The notes under the pieces are model-generated. The model made no database searches, had not been told where the DNA came from, and saw only the letters and a program-made list of their open reading frames with translations. DNA of 64,000 nt from Polynucleobacter hirudinilacicola (GTDB lineage Bacteria > Pseudomonadota > Gammaproteobacteria > Burkholderiales > Burkholderiaceae): contig NZ_NAIA01000003.1 of assembly GCF_002192535.1 (NCBI RefSeq), forward strand, positions 277,952-341,951, given 5' to 3'. Shown one piece after another: positions 54,518 to 62,668 of the stretch. Made by a program: the position numbers and the translations under genes. The first letter of the stretch is position 1; each line of letters starts with the position of its first letter.

Positions 54518-55009
54518 TTACTTATTAATTCTGCACTCAGATGGTAGGAGTTGGGGGAGTAGATTTGTTTCCGTGGATCTACAAGACCAACCACCCGCCC
54601 AAGTTGCACCCTCTGCTTTTGATAGGTCAATGGGCTTCGGCACATTTGTGTCTGGATTATTTGTTGGAATGAGATGTAGTGTGTTTTTACCTTCTGGCGC
54701 AACGCTTACTTGATAGTCAATAGCGATGGCTCCTGATGGAGTAATTTCGATCAACTTCACACTACGGGTAGGCCCAAAGGTAAATGAACCGCTGGTAGCC
54801 TCATCCATGGCTACAGTGCCACGACTTGCAAATGCCTCTGTTACTGCAAGCTTTGCACTGGACGATAAATTCATCCCCTCAACAACCCGACTACGGGCAA
54901 TGTAATCCTGATACTGAGGTACTGCAACGGCCACCAAAATACCAATGATGGCAACCACCACCATCACTTCGATTAATGTAAATCCCGACTCCTGATTTCT
55001 ACTTTGCAT
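54518..55009 (-). CDS. Type IV pilin-like protein
   Basis: A 163-residue prepilin. The short leader ends in G9, cleaved before F10 in [29 protein letters not shown], with E14 of the mature glutamate-5 type and the hydrophobic N-terminal helix. The C-terminal domain is small, with a Cys pair (SCRSTETN...SECRINK) forming the D-region loop. It is alone between moaC and terC; assembly genes such as pilB/C/D are not here. It could be a major or minor pilin, or a pseudopilin for uptake. Confidence 0.88.
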   Translation of the reverse strand: MQSRNQESGFTLIEVMVVVAIIGILVAVAVPQYQDYIARSRVVEGMNLSSSAKLAVTEAFASRGTVAMDEATSGSFTFGPTRSVKLIEITPSGAIAIDYQVSVAPEGKNTLHLIPTNNPDTNVPKPIDLSKAEGATWAGGWSCRSTETNLLPQLLPSECRINK

Positions 55010-55084
55010 ATCTTCTTGCTCCTGAGGTGAAATGCCTCATCATCCAGTCTATACCTGTTCTGCACAAGAAATCTAGGCGTTAAA

Positions 55085-55111
55085 AAAGCCGGCTTTAGAG
55101 GCCGGCTTTTC
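55085..55111 (-). terminator. Intrinsic terminator after terC
   Basis: A ten-base-pair stem (AAAAGCCGGC/GCCGGCTTTT) with a seven-base loop, followed on the minus strand by TTTTTTAA. It lies about 20 bases after the TerC stop codon and before the pilin start. Confidence 0.85.
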
Positions 55112-55130
55112 TGATTTATTTGAAGTCGGA

Positions 55131-55838
55131 TTAATGCGCTTGTTTTCCAGAATTGCGTTTTTTCATATACGTACCTACCAAAATAACAATGGCAACACCG
55201 ATGACCTCAAAGGCTAATTTTGCATCACCCAAAGCCTCTTGAATGCTGTCTTTAATCGCAGGATCATCCACCAACATACCACCTGCCAGCAAGCCCAGTA
55301 AGCCTGCGCCCAAAGTAATAATGATCGGGAAACGCTCCATCACTTTTAATAGCATTGCGCTACCAAAAATGATCAAAGGAATAGACATTGCTAAGCCGAT
55401 AATCAAGAGCAAGAGACGAGTTTCTTCTGGACCTTTTTGTGCCGCAGCAGCCACAGCCAAGACGTTGTCCAAACTCATCACTAAGTCAGCAATCAAGATC
55501 GTACGAATCGCTGCCCAGATGCTAGTTTTAGCTTCCATATGCTCTTCACCACCGCTATCAGATAACAACTGAATACCAATATAGAGAAGTAATAAGCCGC
55601 CAACAATTTTGAGATATGGCAATGTGAGTAAGGCAACTGCAGTAATAGTGAGCACTACGCGCAAAATAATTGCAGCAGCACTACCCCAGAAAATGGCCTT
55701 CTTTTGCTGCTCAGGCGGCAGGTTGCGTGATGCTAATGCAATCACAACTGCGTTATCGCCCGATAACAAAATATTAGCTACGATGATTGATAGAAGTGCC
55801 GCCCAGAAGGTGGCATCAGAAAAAGCTGCAAAATCCAT
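55131..55838 (-). CDS. TerC family integral membrane protein (YjbE type)
   Basis: A 235-residue multi-helix membrane protein. The TerC signature SGDNAVVIALASRNLP near residue 27 and the matching repeat SLDNVLAVAAAAQ near residue 121 carry the conserved Asp-Asn pairs thought to bind a metal. Members include Mn2+ efflux proteins such as YkoY and MeeY; the tellurite name is historic. GGGAG precedes the ATG. It is separated from sucD by a terminator and from the pilin by another, so it is monocistronic. The ORF track ORFs on the plus strand here are shadows. Confidence 0.9.
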   Translation of the reverse strand: MDFAAFSDATFWAALLSIIVANILLSGDNAVVIALASRNLPPEQQKKAIFWGSAAAIILRVVLTITAVALLTLPYLKIVGGLLLLYIGIQLLSDSGGEEHMEAKTSIWAAIRTILIADLVMSLDNVLAVAAAAQKGPEETRLLLLIIGLAMSIPLIIFGSAMLLKVMERFPIIITLGAGLLGLLAGGMLVDDPAIKDSIQEALGDAKLAFEVIGVAIVILVGTYMKKRNSGKQAH

Positions 55839-55896
55839 TTTGTCTCCCTACGTTTTTTATGTTTTAACTACTTTTTTTAACTACAAATTACTGCAA

Positions 55897-55937
55897 AAAA
55901 GATACTGCCAAACACTATTGCTATAGCAGTATCTTTT
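55897..55937 (-). terminator. Terminator of the sucCD operon
   Basis: AAAAGATACTGC and GCAGTATCTTTT form a perfect 12-base-pair stem with a 17-base loop; on the minus strand the stem is followed by more T residues. It lies 13 bases after the sucD stop codon. The loop is longer than usual. Confidence 0.75.
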
Positions 55938-55949
55938 GACTTGTCGCTA

Positions 55950-56843
55950 TTACAACATGGCTTTCAATAAAGCTGCCATTTCTGATGGGTTCTTTGTTAC
56001 TTTGAAGCCACATTCTTCCATAACAGCAAGCTTGGCATCAGCAGTATCCGCTCCGCCAGAAATCAATGCGCCGGCGTGGCCCATACGTTTTCCAGGGGGC
56101 GCTGTAACACCAGCAATGAAGCCAACTACTGGCTTTTTCATATTGTCCTTGCACCAGCGAGCAGCTTCAGCCTCATCTGGCCCGCCGATTTCACCAATCA
56201 TGATGACTGCATCCGTTTCTGGATCTTCGTTGAACATTCTCATGATATCGATGTGCTTCAAGCCATTGATTGGGTCGCCACCAATACCAACCGCAGTAGA
56301 TTGACCCAAGCCAACCGATGTCAACTGACCAACTGCTTCATAGGTCAAGGTACCTGAACGGCTCACAACACCAATACGACCCTTCTTATGAATATGACCA
56401 GGCATGATGCCAATCTTAATTTCATCAGGAGTGATGATACCGGGGCAGTTAGGGCCAAGTAATAAGGTTTTCTTGCCGCCAGCAGCTTCTTTAGCATGCA
56501 TCTTATTGCGCACTTCAAGCATGTCACGCACAGGGATGCCTTCAGTGATACAGATCACAAAATCGAGGTCAGCTTCAACTGCTTCCCAAATCGCTGCAGC
56601 AGCACCTGGAGGAGGAACATAAATTACAGAAGTTGTGGCGCCAGTTTGGGCAGCGGCTTCTTTAACAGTCGCATAAATTGGAATGTTAAAAATAGACTCG
56701 CCGGCTTTTTTAGGATTCACACCAGCAACAAAACAATTTTTGCCGTTTGCGTATTCTTGACACTTTTCAGTATGGAACTGACCCGTCTTACCAGTAATAC
56801 CTTGTGTAATGACTTTGGTGTTTTTATTGATCAAAATAGACAT
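55950..56843 (-). CDS. sucD: Succinyl-CoA synthetase subunit alpha
   Basis: Forms succinate and ATP/GTP from succinyl-CoA in the TCA cycle. The 297-residue protein has the CoA-binding [17 protein letters not shown] near residue 16, [14 protein letters not shown] near residue 126, and the phospho-histidine site in [14 protein letters not shown] near residue 246. It follows sucC by 15 bases. Confidence 0.97.
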   Translation of the reverse strand: MSILINKNTKVITQGITGKTGQFHTEKCQEYANGKNCFVAGVNPKKAGESIFNIPIYATVKEAAAQTGATTSVIYVPPPGAAAAIWEAVEADLDFVICITEGIPVRDMLEVRNKMHAKEAAGGKKTLLLGPNCPGIITPDEIKIGIMPGHIHKKGRIGVVSRSGTLTYEAVGQLTSVGLGQSTAVGIGGDPINGLKHIDIMRMFNEDPETDAVIMIGEIGGPDEAEAARWCKDNMKKPVVGFIAGVTAPPGKRMGHAGALISGGADTADAKLAVMEECGFKVTKNPSEMAALLKAML

Positions 56844-56858
56844 ATTGGAATTCCTGGA

Positions 56859-58028
56859 TTATTTGTTTTTGGCAACAGCAGCGACTACCTTAGTAGCAGC
56901 TTCAGCCATTGAATCGGCGCTGATAATTGGCAAACCAGAGTCAGCAAGAATCTTCTTGCCCAGATCTTCGTTTGTGCCCTTCATACGCACAACCAAAGGT
57001 ACCGTGAGGTTTACCGCTTTACATGCTGTAACTACACCATCAGCGATCACGTCACAACGCATGATGCCGCCGAAGATGTTAACCAAAATTGCTTCAACGC
57101 TCTTATTCTTGAGCATGATCTTAAATGCTTCAGTCACTTTTTCTGCTGTCGCACCACCGCCAACGTCCAAGAAGTTTGCTGGCTCACCACCGAATAGCTT
57201 GATGGTATCCATGGTTGCCATAGCTAAACCAGCGCCATTGACTAAACAACCAATATTGCCATCTAAAGAGATGTAGGCAAGATCAAACTTAGAAGCCTCA
57301 ATCTCAGCCGCATCTTCTTCATCGATATCACGGTAAGCAACGATCTCCGGATGACGGAACAGTGCGTTTGGATCAAAGTTGAACTTCGCATCCAAAGCCT
57401 TGATCTTGCCATTACCTTCAAGAATCAATGGGTTGATCTCGACTAATGAAGCATCAGTATCCCAATACGTTTTATACAAGTTCTTAAATACGTCCCGCGC
57501 CATTGGAATAGAGGCTTCAGGCACACCAATACCTTTAGCAATAGTGTCGCAATCAGCATCTGTCAAACCAATTAATGGATCAACAAATACTTTGATAATT
57601 TTTTCTGGATGAGATTCAGCAACCTCTTCAATATCCATACCACCTTCGCTAGAAGCCATGATCACATTCTTTTGTGTGCCACGGTCTGTAACGATGCTGA
57701 AGTAATACTCTTTTTTGATATCTGCGCCATCTTCAATTAAGAGGCGATTGACTTTTTGACCTTCTGGTCCTGTTTGATGAGTCTTGAGCTGCATGCCCAA
57801 AATTTCAGAAGCGTATTTCTTCACATCGTCCATGCTTCTTGCCAACTTTACGCCGCCACCTTTGCCGCGTCCACCTGCATGAATTTGTGCCTTAACAACC
57901 CATACTGGGCCGCCTAGTTTTTCAGCAGCTTTCACTGCCTCATCAACACTAAACGCAGGGATGCCGTTTGGAACAGGCACATTAAATTGGCGAAGCAGTT
58001 CTTTGCCTTGGTACTCGTGAATTTTCAT
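56859..58028 (-). CDS. sucC: Succinyl-CoA synthetase subunit beta
   Basis: ATP-grasp nucleotide-binding subunit. The 389-residue protein starts [20 protein letters not shown], has [18 protein letters not shown] near residue 44, [21 protein letters not shown] near residue 198 and [15 protein letters not shown] near residue 266. First gene of sucCD, with GGAG before the ATG. A tandem 9-base repeat lies about 90 bases upstream. Confidence 0.97.
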   Translation of the reverse strand: MKIHEYQGKELLRQFNVPVPNGIPAFSVDEAVKAAEKLGGPVWVVKAQIHAGGRGKGGGVKLARSMDDVKKYASEILGMQLKTHQTGPEGQKVNRLLIEDGADIKKEYYFSIVTDRGTQKNVIMASSEGGMDIEEVAESHPEKIIKVFVDPLIGLTDADCDTIAKGIGVPEASIPMARDVFKNLYKTYWDTDASLVEINPLILEGNGKIKALDAKFNFDPNALFRHPEIVAYRDIDEEDAAEIEASKFDLAYISLDGNIGCLVNGAGLAMATMDTIKLFGGEPANFLDVGGGATAEKVTEAFKIMLKNKSVEAILVNIFGGIMRCDVIADGVVTACKAVNLTVPLVVRMKGTNEDLGKKILADSGLPIISADSMAEAATKVVAAVAKNK

Positions 58029-58113
58029 AATTACTCCGAAACGGTATCTTTTTTAGCAAGCAATGAGGATTAATTAAACCGATGTTGCCTTCATCCCATA
58101 CTTACCCGAGATA

Positions 58114-58131
58114 TAGCTAAATTAGCTAAAT
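58114..58131 (-). repeat. Tandem 9-base repeat upstream of sucC
   Basis: TAGCTAAAT occurs twice in direct succession. Read on the minus strand, it sits before a TATATC possible -10 and after TTCAAA, so it would fall between -35 and -10 of a sucC promoter. Purpose unknown. Confidence 0.4.
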
Positions 58132-58216
58132 TTGAATAAATGCGAACGGCTTGACCGACCCCGTAAGTCTATCATGCTGCAACGCCGCAATTGTCTATTT
58201 CCGATCCGTAATTGCC

Positions 58217-58744
58217 CTAATCGGGCCGCTGGCCGCCAATCACTCTTGCCACGACTTCAGAACTAAAACCCTTAGAGGCCAAGAAGCGGTATTGCCTTGC
58301 TCGTTCCTTCTGATCTGGAGCGGCTACACCATACTTTCGAGTCCAGAGCTCATAAGCACGTTGATATTCCGTTTCCTTGAGCCCTTCCAGAAGTTTGGCA
58401 GATTGCTTGGAATCTACTCCAGCCCTCTCTAGCTCACCCTGAATTTTTCTCATTCCATAACGTTCACTGCGCCTGCGCACTAATGCCTCAGCAAAACGCT
58501 CGTCCGAGAGCCAGCCCCTAGCCTCAAAATCATCCAGCACGGCCTCAATACTTAAGCGCCTAGTGTCTGACGCCTCTTGAGCTTGATCTCCACCTAGCTT
58601 TGCCCACCTTGCTTCTGACTCCGCAAGTTTTGCAGCTAAACCTTTGCGACTATATTCTCGGAGCGACAAAAGACGCAAAGCCCGAGCTTTGAGACTCGGG
58701 CTTTGTTTAGTTCTTTCTTTGCTTTTACTGTCTAGCTCTGACAT
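58217..58744 (-). CDS. recX: Regulatory protein RecX
   Basis: Binds RecA filaments and limits recombination. The 175-residue protein has the RecX core ARALRLLSLREYSRKGLAAKL near residue 25, LSDERFAEALVRRRSERYGMRKI near residue 83, and the helical C-terminus. It begins four bases after the recA stop, so both are on one SOS-controlled transcript. An intrinsic-terminator-like hairpin lies inside its first 25 codons. Confidence 0.93.
   Translation of the reverse strand: MSELDSKSKERTKQSPSLKARALRLLSLREYSRKGLAAKLAESEARWAKLGGDQAQEASDTRRLSIEAVLDDFEARGWLSDERFAEALVRRRSERYGMRKIQGELERAGVDSKQSAKLLEGLKETEYQRAYELWTRKYGVAAPDQKERARQYRFLASKGFSSEVVARVIGGQRPD
58677..58704 (-). terminator. Terminator-like hairpin inside the start of recX
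   Basis: AAAGCCCGAG and CTCGGGCTTT form a perfect ten-base-pair stem around an eight-base loop. On the minus strand it is followed by GCGTCTTTT, so the T tract is imperfect. It lies within recX codons 14-23. It may attenuate transcription between recA and recX. Confidence 0.5.
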
Positions 58745-58748
58745 CGAA

Positions 58749-59840
58749 CTATTCGACTTCCTCTTCTTCGCTCAGCACATCAGTGACTACTGCTGAACCA
58801 GATTTAACACCTAACTTCTCACGAATCTTGGCTTCGATATCTTTAGCGATCGCTGGATTCTCTTTTAAGAAGTCACGCACATTATCTTTGCCTTGACCAA
58901 TACGATCACCGTTATAGCTATACCAAGAACCTGATTTTTCAACAAGGTCGGCCTCAACGCCCATATCAATAATTTCGCCTTCTCTTGAAATACCAGCGCC
59001 ATACATGATGTCAAAGATCGCCTCACGGAATGGTGGCGAAACCTTGTTCTTAACTACCTTCACGCGGGTTTCATTGCCAACCACTTCATCACCCTTTTTA
59101 ATACTGCCGATGCGGCGAATATCCAAGCGCATAGAAGCATAGAACTTCAATGCATTACCGCCAGTAGTGGTCTCAGGGGAACCAAACATCACACCAATCT
59201 TCATGCGAATTTGGTTAATGAAAATCACAGTTGTATTGGTACGCTTAATTGCGCCGGTCAACTTACGTAGAGCTTGACTCATGAGACGAGCTTGTAAACC
59301 TGGTAATGAATCGCCCATATCGCCTTCAATCTCAGCCTTAGGAACTAAAGCTGCTACTGAGTCAATGACAATTAAATCAATTGAGCCTGAGCGCACTAAA
59401 GCATCGGCAATTTCTAAAGCTTGCTCACCTGTATCTGGCTGAGAGATCAATAAATTATTTACATCCACACCAAGGCGTGATGCGTACTGAACATCTAATG
59501 CATGCTCAGCATCGATGAACGCACAAGTACCACCAAGCTTTTGCATTTCTGCAATCGCATGCAAAGTTAATGTTGTTTTGCCAGAAGATTCTGGTCCGTA
59601 AATCTCAATCACGCGACCACGTGCCAGTCCACCAACTCCAAGCGCAATATCAAGACCGAGTGAGCCGCTTGATACCACCTGAATATCTTGACTGATTTCA
59701 GCATCGCCCAATCTCATGATCGAGCCCTTGCCAAATTGTTTTTCAATTTGTGCTAAGGCTGCTGTTAGTGCTTTTTGTTTGTCTCCACTCATTCCCTCAA
59801 ATTCTGAGGAGGCTGATTTTCTTTTGTCATCCAAGGCCAT
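58749..59840 (-). CDS. recA: Recombinase RecA
   Basis: ATP-dependent strand exchange protein and LexA co-protease. The 363-residue protein has Walker [10 protein letters not shown] near residue 80, Walker [19 protein letters not shown] near residue 154, the L1/L2 DNA loops ([27 protein letters not shown] near residue 224) and an acidic C-terminus ending SEEEEVE. AAGGA sits seven bases before the ATG. A LexA box lies about 70 bases upstream. Confidence 0.98.
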   Translation of the reverse strand: MALDDKRKSASSEFEGMSGDKQKALTAALAQIEKQFGKGSIMRLGDAEISQDIQVVSSGSLGLDIALGVGGLARGRVIEIYGPESSGKTTLTLHAIAEMQKLGGTCAFIDAEHALDVQYASRLGVDVNNLLISQPDTGEQALEIADALVRSGSIDLIVIDSVAALVPKAEIEGDMGDSLPGLQARLMSQALRKLTGAIKRTNTTVIFINQIRMKIGVMFGSPETTTGGNALKFYASMRLDIRRIGSIKKGDEVVGNETRVKVVKNKVSPPFREAIFDIMYGAGISREGEIIDMGVEADLVEKSGSWYSYNGDRIGQGKDNVRDFLKENPAIAKDIEAKIREKLGVKSGSAVVTDVLSEEEEVE

Positions 59841-59910
59841 TTTTAATTCCTTTTCGCTTTGTATTGGGCTTTTTCCCGAAGTTTTATCTACTGTTTCACA
59901 ACTTAGAAGT

Positions 59911-59930
59911 TACTGTATATAAAAACAGTA
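59911..59930 (-). promoter_or_regulatory. LexA (SOS) box of recA
   Basis: TACTGTATATAAAAACAGTA is a full CTGT-N8-ACAG SOS box with flanking TA on both sides, equal to the E. coli consensus core. On the minus strand TTGCAA just upstream could be the -35, so LexA would cover the -10 region. Confidence 0.93.
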
Positions 59931-59958
59931 GTATTTGCAAGCGACTTTTTAAAGGAAT

Positions 59959-60492
59959 TTACGTATTTTTTACTAGGCTAGGATTGGCTACAGGTCTAAG
60001 CCAGTAGAAAAAGAGAGGCATTGCTACCGCCCAGACTAGGCTAATGAGGCCCAAACCAAGGATATGAGACCCAGAACCCCAGTTTGCCGCCCCCATTCGA
60101 ATACCAGCCTCGTAAGATAAGGGACCGCTAATTGCTCCTAAAACTATTCCTAGTACAGGCTTACCATTTAGCCAAGACAGGGAGCTATTGAGGGTGCTAG
60201 CCACCAAAAGCCAGAGCGCCCACATCCATGCTGGCGATAGATAAGGAGAGGGCCATGTGCCCTTAAAGTCGAGGAACCCTGAATACATCAGAAGGCTATC
60301 GGTCAAGATCCCAAAAGACAGAACCTTTAGCAGCAAGCTTAACTCTAGCTTTGGGGTTTGGGAGCGCCAGATGTGAATAGCAATATAGGCCAGGGTTCCG
60401 ATTACCGCCCAGAGCTCATGCTGATAAGCGGCGCCCAAAATGCAAGCAAACCAGCCTACTTGAAAAAAGACAAAGTTCCAAAATTTAGCCAT
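59959..60492 (-). CDS. DUF2878-like membrane protein
   Basis: A 177-residue integral membrane protein with about five helices. The N-terminus KFWNFVFFQVGWFACILGAA and the LSLLLKVLSFGILTDSLLMYSG segment resemble the DUF2878 family of proteobacterial membrane proteins with no known function. It sits between recA and a tRNA gene with no operon partner. Family assignment is by recollection of the N-terminal pattern. Confidence 0.75.
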   Translation of the reverse strand: MAKFWNFVFFQVGWFACILGAAYQHELWAVIGTLAYIAIHIWRSQTPKLELSLLLKVLSFGILTDSLLMYSGFLDFKGTWPSPYLSPAWMWALWLLVASTLNSSLSWLNGKPVLGIVLGAISGPLSYEAGIRMGAANWGSGSHILGLGLISLVWAVAMPLFFYWLRPVANPSLVKNT

Positions 60493-60514
60493 AAGACAAT
60501 TCTAGCCAGCTTAA

Positions 60515-60546
60515 GAAAAAAGGCCACTGCTGGTGGGCAATGGCCT
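60515..60546 (-). terminator. Intrinsic terminator of the tRNA-Met gene
   Basis: AGGCCATTGC and GCAGTGGCCT pair over ten bases (one G-U) around CCACCA, followed on the minus strand by six T residues. It starts eight bases after the encoded CCA. Confidence 0.88.
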
Positions 60547-60553
60547 TTAGATT

Positions 60554-60630
60554 TGGTGGCGAATCAGGGATTTGAACCCCGGACCTGCGGATTATGATTC
60601 CGTCGCTCTAACCAGCTGAGCTAATTCGCC
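60554..60630 (-). tRNA. tRNA-Met (anticodon CAT), elongator type
   Basis: A complete 77-base cloverleaf read on the minus strand: acceptor GGCGAAT/ATTCGCC, D arm GCTC...GAGC, anticodon loop ATCATAA with CAT at positions 34-36, T arm CGGGG-TTCAAAT-CCCTG, and an encoded CCA end. The first anticodon-stem pair (A27-C43) is a mismatch, as far as can be seen. The CAT anticodon could also be read as tRNA-Ile2, modified by lysidine; the elongator Met-like anticodon stem (CGGA/TCCG) favours Met. It lacks the GGG/CCC stem pairs of an initiator. Confidence 0.93.
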
Positions 60631-60639
60631 GAATCTGAG

Positions 60640-60668
60640 ATTTTAGCTTATTTGCTCCAAATGCTCAA
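60640..60668 (-). promoter_or_regulatory. Promoter of the tRNA-Met gene
   Basis: On the minus strand TTGAGC (60663-60668) and TAAAAT (60640-60645) are 17 bases apart, a 4/6 and 5/6 match. The -10 ends nine bases before the first base of the tRNA, so only a two- or three-base leader would need trimming. Confidence 0.65.
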
Positions 60669-60700
60669 TTTGCCGACTTGAGATCTCGCAATACCGTGAA

Positions 60701-61513
60701 TCAGACGATCTTAATGACTAAATCAGGCAAATTATCGATGCTGCAACGAACTACATCCCCTCGCACAACTGGCCCCACATTCTCTGGCGTTCCGGAGTAA
60801 ATGATGTCTCCAGGGAATAGTTCGTTGGCTTCTGATAGTTTGGCGATTTGTTCCGCTACAGACCAAATCATCTGATCCAAATTCGCTTTTTGCTTTACCA
60901 CTCCGTTCACGGAGAGTGAGATGGCGCCCTTCGTAAAGTGGCCCACTTGCGCAACAGGAAAGATTGGACCAATAGGTGCAGAGTGATCAAAAGATTTTCC
61001 AATTTCCCATGGCTTTTTTTGATCACCCATAAAGCGCTGCAAATCACGACGCGTCATATCAAGACCTAAGGCATAGCCATAAACATGGTCCAGTGCATTT
61101 TGCGGGGAAATATTTTTCCCACCAGTTTTTAATGCTGCCACTAACTCAACTTCGTAATGATAATTTTTAGTCAGCGTTGGATAAGGATGGTCCACTATCT
61201 TGTTGGGTGCTACAAACTGAATAGCATCCGTTGGCTTTTGAAAAAAGAATGGTGGCTCACGCGTAGGATCAGATCCCATCTCGCGAGCGTGCGCTGCATA
61301 ATTTCTGCCAATGCAGTAAATACGGCGCACAGGAAATTCAGCATTGCCACCTGCAATCGGTATGAAGGTTTGCGCTACAACAAATGGGGTCTTCACTACG
61401 TCATCAGTCTTATGCGCCTGAACTCCAGCAACCAAGCCCGCGGAGGACAGTGAGGCAACGCCTAGCTTGATAGCATTTCGCCGACTTAGCACATCATTAT
61501 TGTGATCTGACAT
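60701..61513 (-). CDS. FAH-family hydrolase with a Tat signal peptide
   Basis: A 270-residue fumarylacetoacetate hydrolase-like protein. The catalytic domain has YCIGRNYAAHAREMG near residue 68, the metal ligands in NYHYEVELVAAL near residue 118 (two Glu) and GLDMTRRDLQ near residue 152 (Asp), and IIYSGTPENVGPVVRGD near the C-terminus. Unlike the usual cytoplasmic enzymes it begins with a twin-arginine signal, SRRNAIKLGVASLSSAG (residues 10-26), cleaved near VQA-HK. It is therefore predicted to be exported folded to the periplasm. It follows a secreted unknown gene by 22 bases. The substrate is unknown. Confidence 0.87.
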   Translation of the reverse strand: MSDHNNDVLSRRNAIKLGVASLSSAGLVAGVQAHKTDDVVKTPFVVAQTFIPIAGGNAEFPVRRIYCIGRNYAAHAREMGSDPTREPPFFFQKPTDAIQFVAPNKIVDHPYPTLTKNYHYEVELVAALKTGGKNISPQNALDHVYGYALGLDMTRRDLQRFMGDQKKPWEIGKSFDHSAPIGPIFPVAQVGHFTKGAISLSVNGVVKQKANLDQMIWSVAEQIAKLSEANELFPGDIIYSGTPENVGPVVRGDVVRCSIDNLPDLVIKIV

Positions 61514-61535
61514 TGTTTCACTCCTTTTAACAAAT

Positions 61536-61946
61536 TTATTTCACCAGAAAAGTACTTACCTCTTGTTCTCGGCCATAACGCACATCCAGTTCAATTTTCT
61601 TAGCCAAAAACAGTTTCTTGAGAATCTCATCCTTATTGTCAAAAATAATCGCCGTTTGCTCAGGGTGTCGTGAGAAGGGGTCGCTTGTAACATCTACAGC
61701 CACCCCATCGATCCTGATTTGTCGAATAGAGCGTTTATAAAAGCGATCAGAGCGGATAAAAATCAGACGCTTTACATATTTATCTAAAACCAATTTCTGC
61801 CCCTGCTCATTGGTCTTGAAGTAATAAACTAACTCATCTTTACCGTTCGTAGTGACATCGCGCTCTTCATCCCATTTAGCGTGAGCCCCTTGACTCAGGA
61901 ATACGCTAAAAAATATGATGGTAACTACCCTATATAGGTGCATCAT
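61536..61946 (-). CDS. Small secreted protein of unknown function
   Basis: A 136-residue protein with a signal peptide (MMHLYRVVTIIFFSVFLSQGAHA, cleavage near residue 23). The mature part is rich in charged residues and aromatic-basic pairs (RSDRFYKRSIRQIRIDG), with no Cys and no motif I know. GAGAG precedes the ATG. It lies upstream of the Tat-exported FAH-family gene by 22 bases on the same strand, so the two exported proteins are likely one transcript. Confidence 0.78.
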   Translation of the reverse strand: MMHLYRVVTIIFFSVFLSQGAHAKWDEERDVTTNGKDELVYYFKTNEQGQKLVLDKYVKRLIFIRSDRFYKRSIRQIRIDGVAVDVTSDPFSRHPEQTAIIFDNKDEILKKLFLAKKIELDVRYGREQEVSTFLVK

Positions 61947-61992
61947 TTACTCTCTTTAATTTATCGTTTGATCTTATCAGGCATTTTTACTT

Positions 61993-62604
61993 ATGCGTCT
62001 TCTATCAATTTCTAGTGGCAAGGTATTACCCCTCCTTGGTAATCACCATCCCGATTACAAAACCGTTGCGTCAGCAATTCACAAAAAGAGCGTGAGCAAT
62101 TTGCAAAACCCAAGTCCAGTTGAAATTACCGCTCTTGGGGTGCGGGGTGACGAGCAAGCAGACTTAAATGTGCATGGCGGTATTGAAAAAGCGATCTATA
62201 TGTATCCAGCAGAACACTACGGTTTTTGGAACGAGTTACTAACTCGCGAAACTAAAAAGCCGACTACGCTAATGCATGGTGCCATTGGCGAGAACTTTAC
62301 GATCGAGGGTCTGCTCGAAACCGAAGTCTTTGTTGGGGATAAATTGTTAATTGGCGACCTCGAATTTGTCGTCGTCAAATTGCGTGAGCCCTGCTTCAAA
62401 TTCAACGCTGCTATGCGCTACAAAGGCGCTTCCAAGGCGATGTTGCAATCTGGCTTTAGCGGCTGGTACCTTCGGGTCATCAAGACTGGTGTCTTGGCTG
62501 CCGGAGCACAGATTACTGTTGCGCCTGGAGCAAGAGATATTTCCATTGCTCAGCAAAATCAAAAGCTGCTAAACAATCGAAATCAAAAAGATTTGTGGGA
62601 ATAA
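61993..62604 (+). CDS. MOSC-domain protein (YiiM-like)
   Basis: A 203-residue protein with the MOSC fold that handles sulfur bound to or carried near molybdenum cofactor. Visible are GVRGDEQADLNVHGGIEKAIYMYP near residue 49, the conserved Cys in VVKLREPCFKFNAAMRYKG near residue 135 and FSGWYLRVIKTG near residue 155. The pattern matches the YiiM/YuaD-like 6-N-hydroxylaminopurine-resistance type. It is divergent from the small secreted gene. Confidence 0.88.
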   Translation: MRLLSISSGKVLPLLGNHHPDYKTVASAIHKKSVSNLQNPSPVEITALGVRGDEQADLNVHGGIEKAIYMYPAEHYGFWNELLTRETKKPTTLMHGAIGENFTIEGLLETEVFVGDKLLIGDLEFVVVKLREPCFKFNAAMRYKGASKAMLQSGFSGWYLRVIKTGVLAAGAQITVAPGARDISIAQQNQKLLNNRNQKDLWE

Positions 62605-62606
62605 AA

Positions 62607-62635
62607 AAGCCCGATCATTTTGTGATCGGGCTTTT
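62607..62635. terminator. Bidirectional intrinsic terminator between MOSC gene and transporter
   Basis: AAAAGCCCGATCA and TGATCGGGCTTTT form a long perfect stem with a small loop, with A and T runs on either side. It lies directly after the MOSC stop codon and about 35 bases from the transporter stop. Confidence 0.9.
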
Positions 62636-62668
62636 AGATACTGCAGACTAAAGATGCTTTACATCTAA

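Noticed and set aside
55243-55572. 109-residue plus-strand ORF over terC.
   Set aside because: It lies antisense to a clear TerC-family gene and has low-complexity composition.
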